A stretch of DNA of 6,191 nt. It comes from Acidobacteriota bacterium (GTDB taxonomy: Bacteria > Actinomycetota > Acidimicrobiia > Spongiisociales > UBA5794). The position numbers and the translations under genes are program-made. The notes under the pieces are model-generated. The model was given only the letters and a program-made list of their open reading frames with translations, searched no databases and was not told the origin of the DNA. Below, piece after piece: positions 1 through 4,474 of this stretch (positions are counted from its first letter, which is position 1; every line of letters starts with the position of its first letter). The stretch is from the NCBI GenBank assembly GCA_022574065.1, contig JACZST010000116.1, positions 1-6,191 on the forward strand, given 5' to 3'.

Positions 1-203
1 GATTCAAGGCTCAAGCGGCGGCGCGTGCAGGTGGCGACGACCAGGCCCATCCCATCGACGAGGACTACCTACGGGCCCTCGAATACGGGCTGCCCCCGAC
101 CGGCGGTCTCGGCATCGGCGTCGACCGGTTGGTGATGCTGCTGGCCGATCGGGAGCACATCCGAGAGGTGATCCTGTTTCCCACGATGAGGCCGGAGTCG
201 TAG
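1..203 (+). CDS. lysS: Lysyl-tRNA synthetase (class II), C-terminal end, 5' truncated by window
   Basis: This is the last 66 codons (reading from base 3) of a cytoplasmic class II lysyl-tRNA synthetase, which charges tRNA-Lys with lysine using ATP. The translation contains a DEDYLRALEYG stretch followed by GLPPTGGLGIGVDRLVMLL, the family's motif 3, whose arginine contacts ATP. It ends in REVILFPTMRPES, the usual C-terminus of bacterial LysS, so the protein ends naturally at the TAG at 201-203. The catalytic core, motifs 1 and 2 and the anticodon-binding OB domain lie upstream of the window. The next gene converges from the other strand, so lysS is the last gene of its unit here. Family assignment is very firm; nothing about its promoter can be said. 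Confidence 0.96.
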   Translation, partial: FKAQAAARAGGDDQAHPIDEDYLRALEYGLPPTGGLGIGVDRLVMLLADREHIREVILFPTMRPES

Positions 204-206
204 TCC

Positions 207-230
207 GTCCGACGGTCCGACGGTCCGACG
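207..230. repeat. Three exact tandem copies of an 8-bp unit (GTCCGACG)
   Basis: Bases 207-214, 215-222 and 223-230 are identical GTCCGACG units, preceded by a partial TCC and followed by GTTGGGG. They start 3 bp after the lysS stop codon. The array opens the gene-free region 204-527. It encodes nothing convincing and its function is unknown. Confidence 0.85.
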
Positions 231-233
231 GTT

Positions 234-390
234 GGGGTCAGGGCGTGGTCGCGAGCCAATTTGCTCCACCCTCAGGGGGTCCTGACCGTAGGGAGGGGAG
301 GGGGTCAGACCGTGGGCGCGAGCCAATTGCTCCCCGCTCAGGGGGGGGTCCCGACCGTAGGGAGGGGAAGGGGGTCGAGCCGTGGTCGCG
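234..390. repeat. ~68-bp intergenic tandem repeat, about 2.3 copies
   Basis: Copy A (234-300) and copy B (301-370) share the order GGGGTCAG, a CGTGGTCGCG-like block, GAGCCAATT(T)GCTCC, CTCAGGGG, GACCGTAGGGAGGGG. Copy C begins at 371 (GGGGTCGAGCCGTGGTCGCG) and then diverges near 391. Copies differ by small indels in the G and T runs and scattered substitutions, as expected of non-coding repeats. Reading frames across the region in both strands are low-complexity and frame-independent, so I treat it as non-coding. Whether the unit occurs elsewhere in the genome cannot be seen from here, except that CGTGGTCGCG recurs at 6157-6166. Confidence 0.75.
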
Positions 391-410
391 ACAACGGTCT
401 GACCCCCTCC
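297..410. repeat. 17-bp perfect inverted repeat flanking repeat copy B (possible bidirectional terminator)
   Basis: Bases 297-313 (GGAGGGGGTCAGACCGT) are the exact reverse complement of 394-410. The 80-bp interval holds the second copy of the ~68-bp repeat. Because lysS ends at 203 on the + strand and the PHP gene ends at 528 on the - strand, a long GC-rich hairpin here could stop transcription from both sides. There is no flanking T run, so intrinsic termination is an inference only. The arms could equally be leftovers of an inverted duplication. Confidence 0.55.
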
Positions 411-463
411 GCCTCGCTCCGCTCGGCACCTCACCCCGAGGGAGAGGCAACGAGTCCCCCAAG

Positions 464-533
464 CTCGCGACTTGTGACTTGCGACCTCCGCCTTGCGACC
501 TGCGACTTGCGACTTGCGACTCAAGCCTCAAAC
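464..533. repeat. Heptanucleotide array, consensus CTTGCGA, ten units in phase
   Basis: Starting at 464, every 7 bp begins a unit: CTCGCGA, CTTGTGA, CTTGCGA, CCTCCGC, CTTGCGA, CCTGCGA, CTTGCGA, CTTGCGA, CTCAAGC, CTCAAAC. Four units are exact; the rest are diverged but keep the 7-bp register without any indel. The last unit (527-533) contains the TGA stop of the PHP gene (complement of 528-530), so the array abuts or enters that coding region. It is not a CRISPR because the units are contiguous with no spacers. It resembles in style the heptanucleotide short tandem repeats known from cyanobacteria, though no relationship is implied. Confidence 0.85.
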
Positions 534-1367
534 CCTTCTTTCTTCCAGCTCGCTCAGCGCTGTGTCCGGCACTACGAGGTCCCCTCTTCCCGTACCCACC
601 TTCAGCCCTGGCTTGCCGGCGCCGTGGTAGTCGGATCCCCCCGTTGCCACGAGCCCGAGGTCGCTGGCGAGCGCGGCCAGGTGTTCCCGCAGGCTCGGTG
701 CGTGCTCTGGGTAAAACGCCTCGAGCCCGGTGAGGCCTGCGTCGCCCAGCTCCTCGAACAGCGCCGGATAGGTGCTCGCGTTCATGTCGATCGTGTACGG
801 ATGGGCAACAGAGGTCACGGCCCCCGAGGCGGTTGCGAGTTGAATTGCTTCCTTTGCGCTGAGCCTGGGCCGCTGCACGTACGCGACGCCGCCGTCGCTC
901 AGCAGGCCGTCGAACGCCTCCGCCCTGGATCCAATCAGGCCCTTGGCCACGAGCGCGTCGGCGATGTGGGGCCGACCCACCGCCTCCCCAGTGGTCTGGG
1001 CGGCCACGTCGTGCTCTTCGATGTCATAACCCAGGTCGCGTAGGCGGGCAAGGATCTCGACGTTACGGCGGCGTCGACCCGCCCTCAGCTCAGCGAGACG
1101 GTCCTGGAGCGGCCCGGTGCCTGGTTCGAGGAAGTAGGCCAACAGGTGGATCTTGACGTTGTCGTGCTCGACGGACAGTTCGACGCCGGCTACCAATCTC
1201 GGCCCCGCGCTGCCGGCTGCCTTGCGCGCCTCCTCGACCCCGGACAGCGTGTCGTGATCGGTGAGGGCGATCGCACTCAACCCTGCCTCATTGGCCAGGC
1301 GAATCAACTCGGCCGGGCTGTCCGTGCCGTCCGATTGGTCCGAATGGGTGTGGAGGTCGACGACCAC
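528..1367 (-). CDS. PHP-domain metal-dependent phosphoesterase (YciV / RNase AM-like)
   Basis: A 279-aa cytoplasmic hydrolase of the PHP superfamily, COG0613/YciV type. Members hydrolyse phosphoester bonds in nucleotides; the E. coli homologue is a 5'-3' exonuclease acting on 3',5'-bisnucleotides and RNA 5' ends. Visible metal-site motifs are DLHTHSDQSDGT (residues 4-15; H6, H8), TDHDT (36-40), E63 in GVELS, H74 in KIHLLAY, H134 in GRPH, H189 in AHP, and SDYHG (245-249). All expected ligands are present and the length is normal for the family. The start is GTG at 1367-1365, giving VVDLHTHS at the usual N-terminus, directly after the TGA of the small membrane gene and in the same frame. No Shine-Dalgarno is seen, so coupled reinitiation is likely. 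The exact substrate cannot be told from sequence. Confidence 0.92.
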   Translation of the reverse strand: MVVDLHTHSDQSDGTDSPAELIRLANEAGLSAIALTDHDTLSGVEEARKAAGSAGPRLVAGVELSVEHDNVKIHLLAYFLEPGTGPLQDRLAELRAGRRRRNVEILARLRDLGYDIEEHDVAAQTTGEAVGRPHIADALVAKGLIGSRAEAFDGLLSDGGVAYVQRPRLSAKEAIQLATASGAVTSVAHPYTIDMNASTYPALFEELGDAGLTGLEAFYPEHAPSLREHLAALASDLGLVATGGSDYHGAGKPGLKVGTGRGDLVVPDTALSELEERRV

Positions 1368-1535
1368 TCAGCGGAAGAAGACGGTGAAGGCGACGAGCGA
1401 GGCGGCGATCAGGACGGCGTAGATCGCCCATTTCTTGATGCGGGCGTAGGCATCTTGGCGCCGCTTGACCTTGGCCTCGTTGGCCTTCTTCTCTTCACGG
1501 TTCGCCCGTTGGCGATCACGCTTGTCGGTTGCCAT
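1368..1535 (-). CDS. Small basic single-pass membrane protein, 55 aa, unknown function
   Basis: A 55-aa ORF from ATG (1535-1533) to TGA (1370-1368). Residues 1-35 are strongly charged (MATDKRDRQRANREEKK and onward, rich in K, R and E, probably helical). Residues 36-54 form one hydrophobic segment (WAIYAVLIAASLVAFTVFF) ending in a single Arg. The positive-inside rule places the charged tail in the cytoplasm. The architecture resembles, from memory, the N-terminal anchor of secreted actinobacterial cyclophilins, but no such domain follows. A TANNNT box 7 nt upstream of the ATG supports it as the first, leaderless gene of a unit with the PHP gene. The directional charge/hydrophobic pattern, promoter and tight junction support a real gene; the function is unknown. 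Confidence 0.75.
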   Translation of the reverse strand: MATDKRDRQRANREEKKANEAKVKRRQDAYARIKKWAIYAVLIAASLVAFTVFFR

Positions 1536-1542
1536 CGTCACG

Positions 1543-1548
1543 AGCGTA
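1543..1548 (-). promoter_or_regulatory. Probable -10 element (TACGCT) of the small membrane protein / PHP unit
   Basis: On the - strand TACGCT is followed by 7 nt (CGTGACG) and then the ATG at 1535. A transcript starting at the usual distance from the -10 would begin at or within a base of the ATG, giving a leaderless mRNA. No clear -35 hexamer and no Shine-Dalgarno are seen. Confidence 0.5.
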
Positions 1549-1658
1549 ACCGGTCCGCGGTGGCCGTGATCGGCCGGAAGAGGCGTCGCTGAGCATCGTC
1601 GTGTCCCGGATCTTCCTCGGTGTGAAAAGAGATTCGTGCGACAAGAGAAACGAGCCGA

Positions 1659-1676
1659 GACCGGTTGAATCCGGTC
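1659..1676. promoter_or_regulatory. Small palindrome upstream of lysC promoter (possible operator)
   Basis: GACCGG (1659-1664) and CCGGTC (1671-1676) are perfect inverted arms around TTGAAT. The site lies 7 bp upstream of the lysC -10 box, over the -35 region, where a regulator could act. TTGAAT itself is a weak -35 candidate but only 13 bp from the -10. Six-base arms in GC-rich DNA can arise by chance. Confidence 0.3.
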
Positions 1677-1683
1677 CCCGCCC

Positions 1684-1689
1684 TACACT
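1684..1689 (+). promoter_or_regulatory. Probable -10 element (TACACT) of lysC-asd
   Basis: TACACT ends 9 nt before the lysC ATG at 1699, so a transcript would have a leader of about 0-3 nt. There is no Shine-Dalgarno in front of the ATG, which fits leaderless translation. The same hexamer occurs before the tRNA-Pro gene. There is no space for a lysine riboswitch or attenuator in the transcript. Confidence 0.6.
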
Positions 1690-1698
1690 TTGTGCGCT

Positions 1699-2913
1699 AT
1701 GGCCCTGGTCGTCCAGAAGTTCGGTGGCACCTCTCTTGCGGATGCGGATCGCATCAGGCATGTCGCCGAGCGCGTCACCGAGAACCACACCGCCGGCAAT
1801 CGGGTCGTTGTGGTGGTCTCGGCGATGGGAGAGACCACCGATGAGTTGATCGGTCTGGCAGGGAACGTGTCGGAGCGGGCCCACCCCCGTGAGATGGACA
1901 TGCTCCTGACCGCCGGGGAACGGATTTCGATGGCGCTGGTGGCCATGGCTATCGAGGATTATGGAGTTCCCGCGGTGAGTTTCACCGGGTCACAGGCGGG
2001 CATCCTCACCACCTCGGTGCACGGCAAGGCCGAGATCGTCGACATCACCCCGTTCCGGGTGAGAGATGCCCTCGACGAGGGCAAGGTCGTCATCGTCGCC
2101 GGCTTCCAGGGCGTGAGCCCCGACTCGAAGGACGTCACCACCCTGGGAAGGGGCGGATCCGACGCCACGGCGGTGGCGCTCGCCGCGGCCCTCGGCGCAA
2201 ATGTGTGTGAGATCTACACCGATGTGGACGGCATCTTCACCGCCGACCCGCGACTGGTCGCCGCCGCCCGAAAGCTCGACGAGATCTCCTACGAGGAGAT
2301 GTTGGAATATGCCGGCGCGGGGGCAGGGGTGCTGATGCCGCGAAGCGTCGAATACGCGTTGCGGCACGACATTCCGATCCATGTCCGGTCATCGTTTCAC
2401 GATGGCGTGGGAACATGGGTCAAGGAGGAAACGATGGAAGAGCCGGCGGTCAGGGGTGTCGCTCACGACGATGCGGAGACGAAGCTCACCATCCACGGCA
2501 TGCCCGACCGGCCCGGCGTAGCCGCCGCGCTCTTCGAGGAGATCGCCGAGGCCGGCGTCAACGTAGACATGATCATCCAAAACGTCAGCATCGACGGATT
2601 TGGTGACATCTCGTTCACGGTGCCGGCCGAAGCGGCGGATGCCGCCCGCAAGGCAGCGGAGGGCGCGGCACAGGCGGTCGGCGCCAGCAGTGTCGATGTC
2701 GATGACGATCTCGCCAAGATCTCTGTGGTCGGAGCCGGTATGAAAACAGAGACGGGTATAGCGGCGAGGGTGTTTCGGATCCTGTCCGACGCCGGCATCA
2801 ACATCGAGATGATCTCGACCTCCGCGATCCGCGTCTCATGTCTGGTCCGCGCCGCGGACGCCGAGAACGCCGTCCGCGCCCTGCACGAGGGGTTCGTGGA
2901 GGTGGTGTCGTGA
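1699..2913 (+). CDS. lysC: Aspartate kinase (alpha subunit / full-length)
   Basis: A 404-aa cytoplasmic enzyme that phosphorylates L-aspartate with ATP to aspartyl-4-phosphate, the entry step to Lys, diaminopimelate, Met, Thr and Ile. The N-terminal kinase domain (about 1-245) shows KFGGTS (7-12), VVSAMGETTDEL (39-50), GRGGSDATA (150-158) and YTDVDGIFTADPR (173-185). Two ACT domains follow (about 264-330 and 342-404), including MIIQNVS (291-297), VGAGMK (344-349) and MISTS (371-375). This is the short, monofunctional Bacillus/Corynebacterium type; relatives are feedback-inhibited by Lys and Thr through the ACT domains, which I infer here. I choose ATG 1699 because MALVVQKFGGTS is the usual N-terminus; an in-frame TTG at 1690 would add three residues. 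It overlaps asd by 4 bp. Confidence 0.97.
   Translation: MALVVQKFGGTSLADADRIRHVAERVTENHTAGNRVVVVVSAMGETTDELIGLAGNVSERAHPREMDMLLTAGERISMALVAMAIEDYGVPAVSFTGSQAGILTTSVHGKAEIVDITPFRVRDALDEGKVVIVAGFQGVSPDSKDVTTLGRGGSDATAVALAAALGANVCEIYTDVDGIFTADPRLVAAARKLDEISYEEMLEYAGAGAGVLMPRSVEYALRHDIPIHVRSSFHDGVGTWVKEETMEEPAVRGVAHDDAETKLTIHGMPDRPGVAAALFEEIAEAGVNVDMIIQNVSIDGFGDISFTVPAEAADAARKAAEGAAQAVGASSVDVDDDLAKISVVGAGMKTETGIAARVFRILSDAGINIEMISTSAIRVSCLVRAADAENAVRALHEGFVEVVS
2422..2428 (+). promoter_or_regulatory. Internal ribosome binding site for the aspartokinase beta subunit
   Basis: AAGGAGG lies 5 nt upstream of an in-frame ATG at 2434. It is among the best Shine-Dalgarno matches in the window, although it sits inside the lysC coding region. 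It falls exactly at the linker between the kinase and ACT domains, where homologous lysC genes start the separate beta subunit. Confidence 0.8.
2434..2913 (+). CDS. lysC: Aspartate kinase beta (regulatory) subunit, in-frame internal start within lysC
   Basis: Internal initiation at ATG 2434 (codon 246 of lysC) gives a 159-aa protein, identical to the C-terminus of the full-length enzyme, that starts MEEPAVRGVAHDD and contains only the two ACT domains. In Corynebacterium glutamicum and Bacillus subtilis the same arrangement yields an alpha2-beta2 aspartokinase in which beta binds the feedback inhibitors; the C. glutamicum beta subunit also begins with MEE. The AAGGAGG site upstream is direct evidence for initiation here. 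The alpha2-beta2 assembly is inferred from homologues. Confidence 0.75.
   Translation: MEEPAVRGVAHDDAETKLTIHGMPDRPGVAAALFEEIAEAGVNVDMIIQNVSIDGFGDISFTVPAEAADAARKAAEGAAQAVGASSVDVDDDLAKISVVGAGMKTETGIAARVFRILSDAGINIEMISTSAIRVSCLVRAADAENAVRALHEGFVEVVS
2898..2902 (+). promoter_or_regulatory. Ribosome binding site fixing the GTG start of asd
   Basis: GGAGG lies 7 nt before GTG 2910, inside the last codons of lysC. The GTG overlaps the lysC TGA in the sequence GTGA (2910-2913). This supports GTG 2910 over the upstream in-frame ATG at 2838, which would add 24 Arg/Gly-rich residues encoded by lysC sequence. Confidence 0.75.
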
Positions 2914-3938
2914 ACCGGCTCGCCAGTCCGTCGATTGCGCTGGTCGGCGCCACCGGAGCCGTCGGTCGCACGATGCGGTCGATCCTGGCCGAGCGCGAAT
3001 TCCCGGCGTCGGCGATCAGGCTCATCGCTTCCGCCCGCTCCGCCGGCGCCGTTGTCGAGACGCCGTGGGGCGATGTTGTGGTGGAGGATCTCGCTACTGC
3101 CGACCCGGCGGGCATCGACATCGCCCTGTTCTCAGCCGGAGGAGAGCGGTCGAGGGAGCACGTTCCCCGATTCGTTGCAGCAGGGGCGACGGTCATCGAC
3201 AACTCTTCTGCGTTCCGCATGGACGCCGACGTGCCGCTGCTAGTTGCTGAGATCAACGACGCCGCTATCGCTGACCACCAAGGCATCATCGCCAACCCGA
3301 ACTGCACGACGATGACGCTGATGATGGCCGCCGGCCCCCTCCACGCTGCGGCTCCGATAGACCGGCTCAGCGTTGCCTCCTACCAGGCAACGGGAGGGTC
3401 GGGTAGGCGAGGTATCGATCTGCTCGCCGAAGAGGTCGCAGCGCTTGGATCCGACGTAGATGCACTGGTCGGAGGTGGCTGGAGCGACCCCGGGAACGAT
3501 CTGTACGCCAGACCGATCGGGTTCAACGTGGTGCCGCTGGCCGGGTCGATCACCGAAGACGGCTATACCGACGAGGAGTGGAAGTTGGTCAACGAGACCC
3601 GCAAGATCCTGGACGCGCCCGGGATCCGGGTGGAACCGACATGCGTGCGCGTGCCGACCATGGTCGGACACGGCATCGCCGCCACCATGTTTTTCGAGCG
3701 CCCGATGGAGCTGGAAGAGGCGAGCGGCTTGCTGTCGACGGCGCCGGGGTTGCAGGTTTGGAGCGACGAGAAGGTTCCGACCCCGCTGGATTCGGCGGGG
3801 ATCGACGACGTTTTGGTTGGAAGGGTGCGACAGACCATCGGCGAGCCGGGTGGCATCAGCCTGTGGGTGGTCGGCGACAACCTGCGCAAGGGCGCCGCGT
3901 TGAACGCAGTGCAGATCGCAGAGTTACTGCTGGCATAG
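2910..3938 (+). CDS. asd: Aspartate-semialdehyde dehydrogenase
   Basis: A 342-aa cytoplasmic oxidoreductase that reduces aspartyl-4-phosphate with NADPH to aspartate-4-semialdehyde, using the product of the preceding lysC gene. The N-terminal Rossmann motif is GATGAVG (13-19). The catalytic cysteine is C132 in NPNCTT, Q159 lies in ASYQATGGSG, the substrate-binding region has EEWKLVNETRK (222-232), and the catalytic His is H254 in RVPTMVGHG; many homologues have GHS where this one has GHG. C-terminal DNLRKGAALNAVQIAELLL is typical of the family. Length is normal. The start is GTG with a good ribosome binding site, and the 4-bp overlap with lysC implies coupled expression from the leaderless lysC promoter. 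The TAG stop is immediately followed by the stem-loop at 3939-3990. Confidence 0.97.
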   Translation: MNRLASPSIALVGATGAVGRTMRSILAEREFPASAIRLIASARSAGAVVETPWGDVVVEDLATADPAGIDIALFSAGGERSREHVPRFVAAGATVIDNSSAFRMDADVPLLVAEINDAAIADHQGIIANPNCTTMTLMMAAGPLHAAAPIDRLSVASYQATGGSGRRGIDLLAEEVAALGSDVDALVGGGWSDPGNDLYARPIGFNVVPLAGSITEDGYTDEEWKLVNETRKILDAPGIRVEPTCVRVPTMVGHGIAATMFFERPMELEEASGLLSTAPGLQVWSDEKVPTPLDSAGIDDVLVGRVRQTIGEPGGISLWVVGDNLRKGAALNAVQIAELLLA

Positions 3939-3990
3939 CAGCACTCCGTGCCGCGTATTACGTATTACGTACATCGTATTACGAGTGCTG
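3939..3990. repeat. Stem-loop enclosing the CGTATTA array, directly after asd
   Basis: CAGCACTC (3939-3946) and GAGTGCTG (3983-3990) form a perfect 8-bp stem around a 36-nt interval that holds the heptanucleotide array. The left arm begins on the base after the asd stop codon. It could act as a 3'-end hairpin or terminator for asd, but no T run follows on the + strand. The right arm lies inside the end of the VOC remnant on the other strand. Confidence 0.5.
3954..3981. repeat. Heptanucleotide array, consensus CGTATTA, four units
   Basis: Units at 3954 (CGTATTA), 3961 (CGTATTA), 3968 (CGTACAT) and 3975 (CGTATTA) are contiguous and in phase, followed by a partial CG at 3982. The AT-rich units contrast sharply with the surrounding GC-rich DNA. 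The final TTA (3979-3981) is the complement of the TAA that ends the VOC remnant. The same unit in the same orientation recurs at 6175-6191. Confidence 0.85.
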
Positions 3991-4146
3991 GTCGTGTGTC
4001 CGATACGGCGAATCGGGGGCCAGTGGTAGCTCCTCATACAGCTCGACCCGGTTGCCCTCCGGGTCGCGGATGCGGGCGTGTCTCCCGCCCTCCGCCGGGT
4101 CGGCGCTATCCAGGAATACTCCGGCGATCCCTTGAGCACCGGGCAT
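3979..4146 (-). pseudogene. C-terminal remnant of a VOC (glyoxalase/dioxygenase-like) protein, 55 aa
   Basis: An ORF of 55 codons from ATG (4146-4144) to TAA (3981-3979). Residues 10-38 read as the end of a VOC-superfamily domain: GVFLDSADPAEGG, then ARIRDPEGNRVELYEE. The DPEGNRVELYE stretch is the characteristic final strand, in which the Glu (E35) is normally a metal ligand. A full VOC protein is about 120-140 aa, and everything before this point is missing: a terminator and tRNA gene lie immediately upstream, so no N-terminal half is hidden in another frame. Yet AAGGAGG (4153-4159) sits 6 nt before the ATG, so a short peptide may still be made. The last residues and stop fall within the stem-loop and CGTATTA array. 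It is most likely a gene fragment without enzymatic activity. Confidence 0.6.
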
Positions 4147-4152
4147 GGGTCG

Positions 4153-4159
4153 CCTCCTT
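4153..4159 (-). promoter_or_regulatory. Shine-Dalgarno in front of the VOC remnant
   Basis: On the - strand AAGGAGG is followed by 6 nt (CGACCC) and the ATG at 4146. This is a near-perfect site and the main argument that the 55-codon ORF could be translated despite lacking most of its domain. Confidence 0.6.
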
Positions 4160-4186
4160 GTGGACTCGCGGCGAGCCTAGGCGCGA

Positions 4187-4216
4187 CGAAGCCCCACCAC
4201 AGAAGGCGGGGCTTCG
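4187..4216 (-). terminator. Probable terminator of tRNA-Pro
   Basis: CGAAGCCCC (4187-4195) and GGGGCTTCG (4208-4216) form a perfect 9-bp GC-rich stem with a 12-nt loop. In the tRNA's direction the hairpin starts 1 nt after the discriminator base. No T run follows (TCGCGCC), so it is a hairpin-only type terminator, as is common in high-GC bacteria, or a processing structure. Confidence 0.65.
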
Positions 4217-4217
4217 G

Positions 4218-4291
4218 TCGGGACGGCCGGATTCGAACCGGCGGCCTCATCGTCCCGAACGATGCGCGCTACCAAGCTGCGCCACGTCCCG
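4218..4291 (-). tRNA. tRNA-Pro, anticodon CGG
   Basis: A 74-nt gene, 5' end at 4291. The acceptor stem is CGGGACG/CGTCCCG, with discriminator A at 4218. The D arm has GCGC/GCGC stems around AGCTTGGTA, the anticodon stem is CATCG/CGATG around the loop TTCGGGA (anticodon CGG, reading CCG), the variable loop is AGGCC, and the T arm is GCCGG/CCGGC around TTCGAAT. All stems pair perfectly. The CCA end is not encoded (CCG follows the discriminator), so it must be added by the nucleotidyltransferase. Downstream lies a hairpin terminator, and upstream a -10 box. Confidence 0.97.
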
Positions 4292-4300
4292 AATGTGTGC

Positions 4301-4306
4301 AGTGTA
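4301..4306 (-). promoter_or_regulatory. Probable -10 element (TACACT) of tRNA-Pro
   Basis: TACACT on the - strand ends 9 nt before the first base of the tRNA, giving a 5' leader of only about 2-3 nt. It is identical to the proposed lysC -10. No good -35 hexamer is visible at the expected distance, next to the edge of the palindrome that starts at 4331. Confidence 0.55.
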
Positions 4307-4330
4307 CCGCCGTCGCCGGATCGGCCGCCG

Positions 4331-4470
4331 CGGCCCTACGAACCCAGGGCTCGTAAGTCCGGTAGGCGACCCTGCGGGCCCAAAGTTCAGCGGTATCCAG
4401 GCTTGTTCCCTCCAACCTTGGGCTGTGAGGGCCCGAAGGCGGCCCTAGGAGCCCTGGGTTCGCAGGGCCG
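4331..4470. repeat. 140-bp near-perfect palindrome with 22-bp arms (possible terminator or miniature element)
   Basis: Arm 4331-4352 is the reverse complement of 4449-4470 with one mismatch (A4338 versus C4463); the central CGAACCCAGGGCTC block (4339-4352) matches perfectly. The 96-bp interval has a further 7-bp pair, CGGGCCC (4375-4381) with GGGCCCG (4429-4435), so the whole element can fold into a long two-tier hairpin. It begins 4 nt after the CNNM gene's TAG stop in the direction of transcription and ends just short of the tRNA-Pro promoter. That position fits a terminator or insulator, and the terminal arms also fit a miniature inverted-repeat element. No target-site duplication is evident and no protein is encoded. 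Confidence 0.7.
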
Positions 4471-4474
4471 GTGT

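Noticed and set aside
464..533. Possible CRISPR array
   Set aside because: The units are 7 bp and contiguous, with no spacers and no cas genes in view.
69..733. Several Arg/Ser/Pro-rich ORFs on both strands over the repeat region, including SQVASRKSQVA-like repeats
   Set aside because: They are translations of the 7-, 8- and ~68-bp DNA repeats in multiple frames, overlap lysS or the PHP gene, and the 7-bp unit has no codon-phase constraint.
1536..1698. Lysine riboswitch or attenuator ahead of lysC
   Set aside because: The best -10 box lies 9 nt before the ATG, leaving no transcribed leader, and no lysine-riboswitch-like helices are seen. An earlier promoter would be needed for this to be revived.
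1690..1698. TTG at 1690 as the lysC start
   Set aside because: It lies at the proposed transcription start and would add three residues before the conserved MALVVQKFGG N-terminus.
2838..2909. ATG at 2838 as the asd start
   Set aside because: It would add 24 Arg/Gly-rich residues encoded in the lysC reading region; GTG 2910 has a Shine-Dalgarno and the family N-terminus.
4078..4356. A 92-codon + strand ORF with a GRDGRIRTGGL-like stretch
   Set aside because: The stretch is the antisense translation of the tRNA-Pro gene, a common false-protein signature; the tRNA explains the sequence fully.
4331..4470. Integron attC site or phage attachment site next to tRNA-Pro
   Set aside because: No integrase or cassette gene is present, no clear attC core sites were found, and no duplicate of the tRNA 3' end is seen in the window.
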